This document shows positions 45,076 to 52,628 of a DNA stretch of 64,000 nt, in pieces. The DNA lies in NCBI RefSeq assembly GCF_963676325.1, contig NZ_OY781099.1:1488001-1552000 (forward strand), read 5' to 3'. The stretch comes from an uncultured Bacteroides sp. Lineage in GTDB: Bacteria > Bacteroidota > Bacteroidia > Bacteroidales > Bacteroidaceae. Under the pieces are notes generated by a model. That model saw only the letters and a list, made by a program, of their open reading frames with translations, was not told where the DNA came from and did not search any database. How positions within the stretch are numbered: position 1 is the first letter of the stretch; the number at the start of each line of letters is the position of its first letter. Made by a program: the position numbers and the translations under genes.

Positions 45076-45127
45076 CCGGCATTTACTTAATACTTCTGAC
45101 TTTGGCATGAAGATGTAATAGAAAAAG
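45076..45127. repeat. 52-bp direct repeat, copy 2
   Basis: Second copy of the repeat at 44021-44072, 1055 bases downstream and directly next to the 33-nt element. Confidence 0.75.
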
Positions 45128-45135
45128 CGCATAAT

Positions 45136-46110
45136 CTATTCCTCAATGATAGTAGTGAAACTTTTCCATCCTACAGCATTGCTGTAAAATTTAGAATGCC
45201 CTTTCGAAACATAAAGTTTGCATATAGTTTTATCAATCTGATCAAATGTATTTTCATATATGGCAGGAACGGTATTACTACTACAGTGAATCTCTTTTAA
45301 TCCTGTACATCCATAAAAAGCACGGCTTTCAATAGAAGTAATGCTGTCTGGAAGAGTGAGTGATGTTAACTTTTTGCAATTAATAAAAGCTTGATAGCTA
45401 ATTGAAGTTATGCTGTCTGAAAGATTGATTGAATTTAAGTTTGTACAATTAGCAAAAGCATTTAAGCCAATTGAAGTAATGTCTTTGGGAAGATTGACTG
45501 AGCGTAAATTAGTGCAATTATAGAAAGTCCAGTAATTTATAGATTTTATTTTATCAGGAATGGTTACAGCAGTAAGTCCTGTGCCGGTAAAAGCTGCTGA
45601 GCCAATGGAAGTAACACTGTCCGGGATTATTATAGAAGTTAATTTTGAGCAATCACTAAAAGCTAAATTTCCAATTGATGCTGTGTTTGAGGGAAGCTTT
45701 ACAGAAGCTAAGTTTTTCAGACCTGCAAACATGAAATCTGAGATGATATTATCGGATGTATTGCAACAGGTATTATAATCATTGTAATATGACTCTCCAC
45801 CATTCATAATTTTGGCTTTGGTCATATCAAGATTAGTGAGCCTTCCATCAGTTCTGATTGAAGGAGCATCACCTCCTCCTGCCATTTCGCGGATATACTT
45901 AATATCTGTACCGTCTAAATTTCCTATTAAAGTGAGATCAGTAATCAGATATTTGTCAGCAGAAGAGATTTGAGCTGATAGTGTTCCTTGAGAATCTGTT
46001 CTTACTGTCATCTTACCATCTTTAAGAACACCATATTCAGCTTCATCATTAATAATGCACCCAAATTCTAAGAATGAAAGTAGAATTGCAGATAGAATTA
46101 CTCTTTTCAT
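45136..46110 (-). CDS. BspA-like leucine-rich repeat surface lipoprotein
   Basis: 324 residues. The lipobox FGC follows a hydrophobic signal. After an N-terminal domain of about 130 residues come six or so 23-residue repeats of the LRR_5/BspA type (LTSIIIPDSVTSIGSAAF, LRSVNLPKDITSIGLNAFAN, LTSLTLPDSITSIESRAFYG). These form a surface solenoid, in BspA involved in binding host or bacterial partners. A short C-terminal cap ends in WKSFTTIIEE. No sorting domain seen. Confidence 0.88.
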   Translation of the reverse strand: MKRVILSAILLSFLEFGCIINDEAEYGVLKDGKMTVRTDSQGTLSAQISSADKYLITDLTLIGNLDGTDIKYIREMAGGGDAPSIRTDGRLTNLDMTKAKIMNGGESYYNDYNTCCNTSDNIISDFMFAGLKNLASVKLPSNTASIGNLAFSDCSKLTSIIIPDSVTSIGSAAFTGTGLTAVTIPDKIKSINYWTFYNCTNLRSVNLPKDITSIGLNAFANCTNLNSINLSDSITSISYQAFINCKKLTSLTLPDSITSIESRAFYGCTGLKEIHCSSNTVPAIYENTFDQIDKTICKLYVSKGHSKFYSNAVGWKSFTTIIEE

Positions 46111-46286
46111 AATGTTTTGTTTAAGGTCTTTTGGGATAAGGCATCACTTTTTTATTGTGATGTAACAAATATATAATAAAATGTTAAGAAGTGTATCTGA
46201 ATGTTCTGTAAAAATTAATATTTAACTTAATGATGTGTAATATTTTAATTTATAGGAAAGTAAATTTAGTTTTATGTAAAATAAAA

Positions 46287-46317
46287 AATCCCCGTAATCT
46301 TTAAGATTACGGGGATT
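46287..46317 (-). terminator. Terminator of the porin-like gene
   Basis: 15-bp perfect stem AATCCCCGTAATCTT/AAGATTACGGGGATT with a T run on the minus strand (ATTTTTTATTTTACATAAAA). Confidence 0.85.
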
Positions 46318-46358
46318 AATATAGCATTTAAGCTAAATTGTATAAATAGTTTTAGAGC

Positions 46359-46892
46359 TTAAAACATGTATGCAAAGCCAATCGCAATATTTTCGCCGCT
46401 CAAATTGAAACCGAAAGCTTTTCCTGCCTGAGGATAGTTCTTCTTATACCCCAGAAAACCTATTTTAGAGATGAACTTAAATCTTTCAGCTACTTTAATA
46501 GCTACGCCAGGTTTTAAACCAGCTTCAAATCCGGTTCTTGTTTCTGATTCATTCCCGATTTCCGATTTTACTTTAGATAAGCCCACTCCGCCATCAATAA
46601 ACAGACTGATAATTTCTTTATCAAAATAGGTGTAACGTGCGTAAGGAGCAAATGTAAATACTTTATCTGTAGAGACAATTCCATCGTTTTCTCTTTCCTG
46701 ACCATAGCTTACTGATGCTCCAATTCCCCATTTCTCAGTCAGCTCATAAGTAAGTTCAGGAGCTACTTCAAAGGATGTGGTGTTTTTATCTGTATTACGC
46801 CAGAAGTTAGCTGTTCCGGCAATTTCAAACTTTTGGGCATAAGAGGTGAGACTTGTTACAGCCAGTGCAAAGAATAGAATAAATTTTTTCAT
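46359..46892 (-). CDS. Outer-membrane beta-barrel (porin-like) protein
   Basis: 177 residues, signal peptide ending near SYAQKF, then an eight-stranded-type barrel: WRNTDKNTTSFEVAPELTYELTEKWGIGASVSY, FAPYARYTYF, GFEAGLKPGVAIKVAERF and the C-terminal NIAIGFAYMF. Resembles the OmpA/Opa-like outer-membrane beta-barrel domain family (PF13505 type). No further function can be inferred. Confidence 0.82.
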   Translation of the reverse strand: MKKFILFFALAVTSLTSYAQKFEIAGTANFWRNTDKNTTSFEVAPELTYELTEKWGIGASVSYGQERENDGIVSTDKVFTFAPYARYTYFDKEIISLFIDGGVGLSKVKSEIGNESETRTGFEAGLKPGVAIKVAERFKFISKIGFLGYKKNYPQAGKAFGFNLSGENIAIGFAYMF

Positions 46893-46932
46893 TGTAAATA
46901 TGAATTTTGTTAATGAGTCTGCATAAATGCAG

Positions 46933-46964
46933 AAATCCCCGTAGCCATCAGACTACGAGGATTT
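46933..46964 (-). terminator. Terminator-like hairpin after GGGtGRT gene
   Basis: AAATCCCCGTAG and CTACGAGGATTT form a 12-bp stem with one mismatch, 22 bases downstream of the minus-strand stop at 46986. Confidence 0.65.
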
Positions 46965-46985
46965 AATATAGTTGATTAGCTTAAA

Positions 46986-47987
46986 TTACTTAGTCAAAGC
47001 TTGAGAAACAACAACAGCAACAGCAACAGTAGCACCTACCATTGGGTTGTTACCAATTCCTAAGAATCCCATCATTTCTACGTGAGCAGGAACTGATGAA
47101 GAACCAGCGAACTGAGCGTCAGAGTGCATACGTCCCATAGTATCAGTCATACCATAAGAAGCAGGACCAGCAGCCATGTTATCTGGGTGAAGAGTACGAC
47201 CTGTACCACCACCTGATGCTACAGAGAAATAGCTCTTACCTTGTTCGATACATTCTTTTTTGTATGTACCTGCAACTGGGTGTTGGAAACGAGTTGGGTT
47301 TGTAGAGTTACCTGTAATAGATACGTCAACTCCTTCTTTATGCATGATAGCTACACCTTCACGAACATCATCTGCACCGTAGCATTTAACTGCTGCGCGA
47401 GGACCGTCTGAGTATGCTTTTTCCATAACAACTTTCAATTCGCTTGTATAGTAATCGAATTCAGTTTGAACGTAAGTAAATCCGTTGATACGTGAAATGA
47501 TCTGAGCAGCGTCTTTTCCAAGACCGTTCAAGATAACACGAAGACGTTCTTTACGTACTTTGTTTGCCATTTCTGCAATTTTGATTGCACCTTCGGCAGC
47601 TGCGAATGATTCGTGTCCTGCAAGGAATGCGAAACATTTAGTTTCGTTACGAAGCAAACGTGCAGCAAGGTTACCATGACCGATACCAACCTTACGGTCT
47701 TCGGCTACTGAACCTGGGATACAGAATGATTGCAGGCCGATACCGATAGCTTCGGCAGCGTCAGCTGCATTTGAACAACCTTTTTTGATAGCGATAGCTG
47801 CACCTACTACGTAAGCCCATTTAGCGTTTTCAAAACAGATTGGCTGTGTTTCTTCACACATTTTATATGGATCGATACCAGCTGCGTCGCAGATAGCTTT
47901 TGCTTCTTCGATGTCTTTGATACCGTTAGCGTTTAACGTTGCATTGATCTTGTCGATACGACGTTCATAACTTTCAAATAATGCCAT
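46986..47987 (-). CDS. GGGtGRT family protein
   Basis: 333 residues. Contains the name-giving motif GGGTGRTLHPDNMAAGP and GITGNST-like VSITGNSTNPTRFQHPVAGTY, with a Cys-rich N-terminal segment (KAICDAAGIDPYKMCEETQPIC). The family is conserved in anaerobes next to a NifU-like scaffold gene, as here, where it follows by 19 bases. The role is unknown; the pairing suggests use of, or help with, an iron-sulfur cluster. Codon choice (GCT, GGT, AAC) looks like that of a highly expressed gene. Confidence 0.9.
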   Translation of the reverse strand: MALFESYERRIDKINATLNANGIKDIEEAKAICDAAGIDPYKMCEETQPICFENAKWAYVVGAAIAIKKGCSNAADAAEAIGIGLQSFCIPGSVAEDRKVGIGHGNLAARLLRNETKCFAFLAGHESFAAAEGAIKIAEMANKVRKERLRVILNGLGKDAAQIISRINGFTYVQTEFDYYTSELKVVMEKAYSDGPRAAVKCYGADDVREGVAIMHKEGVDVSITGNSTNPTRFQHPVAGTYKKECIEQGKSYFSVASGGGTGRTLHPDNMAAGPASYGMTDTMGRMHSDAQFAGSSSVPAHVEMMGFLGIGNNPMVGATVAVAVVVSQALTK

Positions 47988-48006
47988 ATTGTATTTCCTC
48001 CTTTAT

Positions 48007-48708
48007 TTATGCGTGACGTGGATCAATGAATTTAACTGCACCAGCTTCTTTTGTGAAGCGTCCGTATGTACCGGTTACTTTCTTCAAAGCTTCATTAGCA
48101 TCGGTTCCCTTCTTAATCTCATCCATGAATTTACCCATGTGAACGAATTCATAACCACAGATTTGATCGTCTTCATCCAAAGCAAGAGTTTTGATGTAAC
48201 CTTCTGCTAGTTCTAGGTAACGAGGACCTTTAGCCAAAGTACCGTAAAGTGTACCTACCTGGCTACGAAGACCTTTTCCTAAATCTTCAAGACCTGCACC
48301 GATAATCAAACCACCTTCAGAGAAAGCAGACTGTGTACGTCCATAAACAATTTGAAGGAATAGTTCACGCATTGCTGTGTTGATAGCATCACATACAAGG
48401 TCAGTGTTTAATGCTTCAAGGATTGTTTTTCCTGGAAGGATTTCTGCTGCCATTGCTGCAGAGTGAGTCATACCGGAACAACCAATTGTTTCGATCAACG
48501 CTTCCTGGATAACACCTTGTTTTACATTAAGTGTAAGCTTACATGCACCTTGTTGTGGAGCACACCAGCCAATACCGTGTGTTAAACCAGAGATGTCTAC
48601 AATTTCTTTAGATTTTACCCATTTTCCTTCTTCTGGTATGGGAGCTGGTCCGTGATTAGGACCTTTTTGTACAACACACATGTGTTCTACTTCCTGTGAA
48701 TAAGTCAT
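48007..48708 (-). CDS. NifU-like iron-sulfur scaffold protein
   Basis: 233 residues. The IscU/NifU-type core is seen in LIETIGCSGMTHSAAMAAEILPGKTILEAL, with the Cys of GCSG, plus Cys in APQQGACKL and DLVCDAINTAM as possible cluster ligands. It has a C-terminal extension that usual IscU proteins lack. First gene of a two-gene operon with the GGGtGRT gene; the promoter box TAACTTTG is 64 bases upstream. Confidence 0.85.
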   Translation of the reverse strand: MTYSQEVEHMCVVQKGPNHGPAPIPEEGKWVKSKEIVDISGLTHGIGWCAPQQGACKLTLNVKQGVIQEALIETIGCSGMTHSAAMAAEILPGKTILEALNTDLVCDAINTAMRELFLQIVYGRTQSAFSEGGLIIGAGLEDLGKGLRSQVGTLYGTLAKGPRYLELAEGYIKTLALDEDDQICGYEFVHMGKFMDEIKKGTDANEALKKVTGTYGRFTKEAGAVKFIDPRHA

Positions 48709-48771
48709 ATTAGCTCTTTTTTACGTATTAAATAAAAAAACTCGTAACTATCGATTTTTTCAAATCGAACG

Positions 48772-48779
48772 CAAAGTTA
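48772..48779 (-). promoter_or_regulatory. -7 box TAACTTTG of the NifU/GGGtGRT operon
   Basis: CAAAGTTA on the plus strand; on the minus strand TTGC lies 18 bases before the box, a near-standard -33/-7 pair. Confidence 0.7.
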
Positions 48780-49149
48780 GTTCTTTTATTCTTTTTTGCA
48801 ATGCGAGATTAACTACTTTTTAAAGAATTGAATTAAATAGTTTTATTTCTCTTTCTTTTGCAAAGTCAAGGTTGCATTTAAACTGCTTTTATCAGGGCTA
48901 AAGAGGGGAACTTATACGCTATGGTTCTATTTTAAAGAGGGTTGTTCTCTTTTTCGGATAATTAATACTGTGAAGAGTGGGGGTGTTTTATCAGTAATAT
49001 TCTCTTTTTTAGTAATGAAAATAGGACGATTTGGTAAGTTAATTATTATTTATTCCTGTGGTACTCTTGTTTTAAATAATTAAAAGTGCCGGATGTCGGT
49101 GAAAAACATATTTTAATCTATTTTCTTGGATAATTTACCCAATATTATC

Positions 49150-49157
49150 TATCTTTG
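49150..49157 (+). promoter_or_regulatory. -7 box TATCTTTG of the DUF4375 gene
   Basis: Exact TAnnTTTG, with CTTGG about 21 bases upstream. It lies 24 bases before the ATG. Confidence 0.7.
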
Positions 49158-49181
49158 ACAGCTCTTATAAAATAAAAATAT

Positions 49182-49688
49182 ATGGCTACAACAATAGAAA
49201 TCTCTGATAGTGCATTAAAAGAAGCTGCGTCTCTTGGAATGGATGAGTTTATCAGCGTATTTACAAATAAATACCTGGAGGTAATAGGTGGTGGATTAAA
49301 AGCAGAAACAATGAATCTGCTTAATGGATTTCAGCACTCTTTGCTGGCTTATCATTTTTTTCGGGAAGAGGTGATGGAAGGTGGTTTTGTGCAACTTATC
49401 CAAAATGGCTACGGCGGATATATTTTTGATAACCCTTTTGCTAAATCCATGAGAATGTTTGGAGCCGAGGAGTTTGCTAAGCTTATTTATAAGGCAAAGA
49501 AAATATATGATGCTCATAAAGAAGATTTGGAAAAGGAAAGAACTGAAGATGATTTCATGGCAATGTACGAACAGTACGAAGCATTTGATGATCTGGAGGA
49601 AGAATTCCTGAACTCTGAAGAAGAACTAACTGCTACTATTGCTGAATATATCGATAATCATTTGGAGGAATTTGCAATTATTAAATAA
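49182..49688 (+). CDS. DUF4375 (DMP19-like) protein
   Basis: 168 residues, acidic, cytoplasmic. The core LNGFQHSLLAYHFFREEVMEGGFVQLIQNGYGGYIFDNP is the DUF4375/DMP19 signature (x-x-E-V-x-x-G-G-F-x-Q-x-x-x-N). Relatives include a DNA-mimic protein of Neisseria that blocks a repressor. The strongly acidic C-terminus (EAFDDLEEEFLNSEEELT) would fit a DNA mimic, but many members are simply uncharacterised. Monocistronic or first gene before the NigD-like gene. Confidence 0.85.
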   Translation: MATTIEISDSALKEAASLGMDEFISVFTNKYLEVIGGGLKAETMNLLNGFQHSLLAYHFFREEVMEGGFVQLIQNGYGGYIFDNPFAKSMRMFGAEEFAKLIYKAKKIYDAHKEDLEKERTEDDFMAMYEQYEAFDDLEEEFLNSEEELTATIAEYIDNHLEEFAIIK

Positions 49689-49768
49689 TACCATGCAGTA
49701 ATGTACGAAATGCTGCGTTTTTTCTGAAATATTATATTTTGTACATTCAAACTTAATAAACACGGAAA

Positions 49769-50578
49769 ATGAAAAAGATTAAATTTATTCTTTTGTGCCT
49801 TACTTTGCTAATGGTTCCTTTCTTATCTTCATGTCTTAATAGTACATCAGATGATACTACTCAATCAAGTTATGGCTTTGCAAGAGTAGTGAATTACTTA
49901 GGTTCGTATTGGTTGGTTGTTGATAGTGGTGAAAAGCTTATTCCAACTGCGGCATCTTTAGCTACGATTACAAGTAATGGAACTGATTTGAGTAAAATTG
50001 ACAGAGCATATATTGCGTATACACTTGTTGATAAAAATGAAATAACAAAGCAGGCTTCTTTACCAGCAGCTTCAAGACAATATAGTGTAGTTCTGAATTA
50101 CATAGCCAACATAACTCATGGAGTTGCCAGTGTTGTAAAGGGTACAGCTAGTGATACAATTAAAAGTGACCCGATTGTTAATCTTGCTTTGATGACAACA
50201 GACAATGAGTTGCTTTTAACAAATGGATATTTAACAATAGCTAATTCTTATTATTTTACTAAACCGTTATTGCACTATTTTACCTTGTTTTATTATGAGA
50301 ATGAAGGACTTAAGCCTGCGAAAGAAGTTGCTGACCCGGATACATTGAATCTGTATTTAAGTCACAATAAAAATTCGGATGGGGCTAATTATCTCTCTAC
50401 TTCAAGTTCAATAGTAAGTGGTTATCCATTCTTATACCTCATGTCGTTTAATATTAATGGTATTCTGAATGATGTATATACAGAAAAAAGTGCTTTCATC
50501 ATTAAATTGAATACTACAGAAAATAAAGGGGGTACTACTATATCTAAGGATGCGTACACTATAAAATATCAAAAATAA
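49769..50578 (+). CDS. NigD-like lipoprotein
   Basis: 269 residues. The lipobox LSSC is followed by a short linker and two beta domains, an OB-like N-terminal part (YGFARVVNYLGSYWLVVDSGEKLIP) and an immunoglobulin-like C-terminal part, as in the NigD family of Bacteroides. NigD was named from a bacteriocin locus, but these proteins are widespread and their role is unclear. No immunity-type partner gene is nearby. Confidence 0.8.
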   Translation: MKKIKFILLCLTLLMVPFLSSCLNSTSDDTTQSSYGFARVVNYLGSYWLVVDSGEKLIPTAASLATITSNGTDLSKIDRAYIAYTLVDKNEITKQASLPAASRQYSVVLNYIANITHGVASVVKGTASDTIKSDPIVNLALMTTDNELLLTNGYLTIANSYYFTKPLLHYFTLFYYENEGLKPAKEVADPDTLNLYLSHNKNSDGANYLSTSSSIVSGYPFLYLMSFNINGILNDVYTEKSAFIIKLNTTENKGGTTISKDAYTIKYQK

Positions 50579-50595
50579 TAATTATAAAAACAGGT

Positions 50596-51183
50596 TTGAA
50601 TTACAAGAATTTATTTAAAAAAGTTTTGTTATTAATTTCCTCTCCTGCCAAGGCATGGGAGGAAATTAGTTTAGAAGAGGATAGACGAAGAGGCTTGGCT
50701 ACTTTTGTTTATCCTATGATTGGTTTATGTGGGATGGCTGTTTTTGCAAATGTGTTTATCTATAATTTTGCAAGTGAGGATTTTACCCCTAACCAACTTT
50801 TTCAATTAGCCATGACTAAGTGTTGTGCTGTCTTTGTTGCGTTTTTTGCAGGATTTTTTCTTGCAGCTAAAATAGTAAGTAAGATGGCACGTAGTTTGTT
50901 TCGGGTAGATTGCGATATGCCAAAAGCGGAACAACTGGTGGGATATGCTATGGCTGTTCCTTTTATATTGAAAATATTAGTGGAACTTGTTCCACCTTTT
51001 TATATTTTAAAGTTGATTTTTCAGTTCTATATTATATATGTAATTTGGGAAGGCGCAAGGGTTTTACTGAAAATGAATGAAAACAAAAGTTCCTGGTTTT
51101 CTATTTTTTCGTCTTTGGTGATTATTTTTTGTCCGTTCTTAATTGAATTGATTTTTAACAAACTGACTGCTATTCTAAACTAG
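50596..51183 (+). CDS. Yip1 family membrane protein
   Basis: 195 residues. The segment NYKNLFKKVLLLISSPAKAWEEI at the start is the usual beginning of Bacteroides Yip1 proteins, and the first codon is TTG with AGG just upstream; no ATG is available, so TTG appears to be the true start. Four or five membrane helices follow. Function unknown. It lies 17 bases after the NigD-like gene and 4 bases before smpB, so probably in one unit. Confidence 0.8.
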   Translation: MNYKNLFKKVLLLISSPAKAWEEISLEEDRRRGLATFVYPMIGLCGMAVFANVFIYNFASEDFTPNQLFQLAMTKCCAVFVAFFAGFFLAAKIVSKMARSLFRVDCDMPKAEQLVGYAMAVPFILKILVELVPPFYILKLIFQFYIIYVIWEGARVLLKMNENKSSWFSIFSSLVIIFCPFLIELIFNKLTAILN

Positions 51184-51187
51184 ACCT

Positions 51188-51640
51188 ATGAAACAAGCTC
51201 CTGTAAATATTAAAAATAAGCGTGCCACTTTCGATTATGAACTTGTGGATACCTTTACTGCCGGTATTGTATTGACTGGTACGGAAATAAAATCTATTCG
51301 TTTGGGAAAGGCCAGTCTGGTAGATACCTTCTGCTTTTTTGCCCGACAAGAACTGTGGGTGAAGAATATGCATATTGCTGAATATTTTTATGGTTCGTAT
51401 AATAATCATGTAGCTCGTCGTGACCGTAAGCTGTTACTAAATAGAAAAGAGCTGAAGAAGCTTGAAAGGGCTACTAAAGAAACAGGCTTTACCATGGTGC
51501 CAATCCGTATGTTCATTAATGAAAAGGGACTGGCTAAGGTCGTTATTGCTCTGGCTAAAGGTAAGAAGCAATATGATAAGCGACAATCGTTGAGAGAAAA
51601 AGACGATAAGCGTGATATGGACAGAATGTTTAAAAAATAA
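51188..51640 (+). CDS. smpB: SsrA-binding protein SmpB
   Basis: 150 residues, the standard length. Binds tmRNA and brings it to stalled ribosomes. Recognisable from INKRATFDYELVDTFTAGIVLTGTEIKSIR, LWVKNMHIAEY, RKLLLNRKELKKL and the basic C-terminal tail RQSLREKDDKRDMDR. It follows the Yip1 gene by 4 bases and is followed by a Gate-domain gene after 2 bases. Confidence 0.97.
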   Translation: MKQAPVNIKNKRATFDYELVDTFTAGIVLTGTEIKSIRLGKASLVDTFCFFARQELWVKNMHIAEYFYGSYNNHVARRDRKLLLNRKELKKLERATKETGFTMVPIRMFINEKGLAKVVIALAKGKKQYDKRQSLREKDDKRDMDRMFKK

Positions 51641-51642
51641 TA

Positions 51643-52590
51643 ATGAAAGATTTTCCTGTACGTCTGCTGAAATGCATTAAGTCTGCTTTACCTAAAGCGG
51701 GTAAAGTCAGCTTGTGGCTGCTGAAGATCATTCTTCCGGTCTCTCTGCTTGTGCGTTTTTTGCAATATTCAGGAATTCTTGGCTCACTGGCCGGATACCT
51801 TAATCCGGTGTTTCACTTTATCGGACTTCCGGGTGAGTCGGCTATTGTCTTTCTTACCAGTATTTTTCTACCGCTGTATGCTTCCATTGCTGTGATGACT
51901 TCTCTGACACTCACTCTTCGTGAAGCAACTATTCTTGCTGTGATGTGTCTTCTTGCTCATAACCTAATGGTGGAAAGTGCCGTTCAGAAGAAAACCGGAT
52001 CTTCTTTCTGGTGGATGTGCACTCTGCGTGTTGGGATGGCTCTGATTGTGGCATTTACACTGAATCAGATAATGCCTCTTTCTACTGCTCGTTTTGAAGT
52101 AGTTACTCAGCCGGAAGTGTTTTCTTCTGTCACTGAGGTACTAAAAGCATGGATGCATACTTCTGCTGTCTTGATTATCACCATTCTGGTGATTGTGTCA
52201 GCATTAATGATATTACAAAAGTTACTTGAAGAATATAACCTGTTTGATATTATTTCTCGTCCGTTAAACCCTGTTATGTCCTTTTTCGGGATGTCTAAAC
52301 AGGCCTCTTTTTCATGGCTCGTGGGTAATATTATGGGATTAGCTTATGGCGGAGCAATTATGATTGATCAGACTGAAAGTGGGAAGCTTACTTCAAAAGA
52401 TGCAAATGTGCTCAATCATCATTTAGCAATATCTCACTCATTGCTGGAGGATACGCTTCTTTTCGTAGCTCTTGGCATCAGTTTCTGGTGGATTGTTCTC
52501 ACCCGTCTGAGTTTTGCATTTATAGCCGTATGGTGTTTACGGTTAAAAGATTATTTATTTATAAACAAGTTGCATTCGAGTACTGTTTAG
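51643..52590 (+). CDS. Nucleoside recognition (Gate) domain membrane protein
   Basis: 315 residues with about eight membrane helices. Two Gate domains with the usual LPLYASIAVMTSLTLTLREATILAVMCLLAHNLMVE and MGLAYGGAIMIDQTE...LNHHLAISHSLLEDT segments. Related to SpmA/FeoB-type gates, presumably a transporter; the substrate is not known. Located between smpB and metH in one direction. Confidence 0.85.
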   Translation: MKDFPVRLLKCIKSALPKAGKVSLWLLKIILPVSLLVRFLQYSGILGSLAGYLNPVFHFIGLPGESAIVFLTSIFLPLYASIAVMTSLTLTLREATILAVMCLLAHNLMVESAVQKKTGSSFWWMCTLRVGMALIVAFTLNQIMPLSTARFEVVTQPEVFSSVTEVLKAWMHTSAVLIITILVIVSALMILQKLLEEYNLFDIISRPLNPVMSFFGMSKQASFSWLVGNIMGLAYGGAIMIDQTESGKLTSKDANVLNHHLAISHSLLEDTLLFVALGISFWWIVLTRLSFAFIAVWCLRLKDYLFINKLHSSTV

Positions 52591-52628
52591 ATAATATTTG
52601 AACGGCTTTAAAATAGTATTTATATATA

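Larger units (their letters stand above)
48709..49181. other. 473-base gap with two divergent promoters
   Basis: Holds the -7 boxes at 48772-48779 (minus) and 49150-49157 (plus). I see no gene or notable repeat in the rest. Confidence 0.6.

Noticed and set aside
49182..50578. DUF4375 and NigD-like genes as a toxin-immunity pair
   Set aside because: Both are common stand-alone genes and nothing in the sequences shows a toxin.
52591..52628. Cobalamin riboswitch in front of metH
   Set aside because: Only 38 bases separate the preceding gene from metH and no B12-box-like sequence is seen there.
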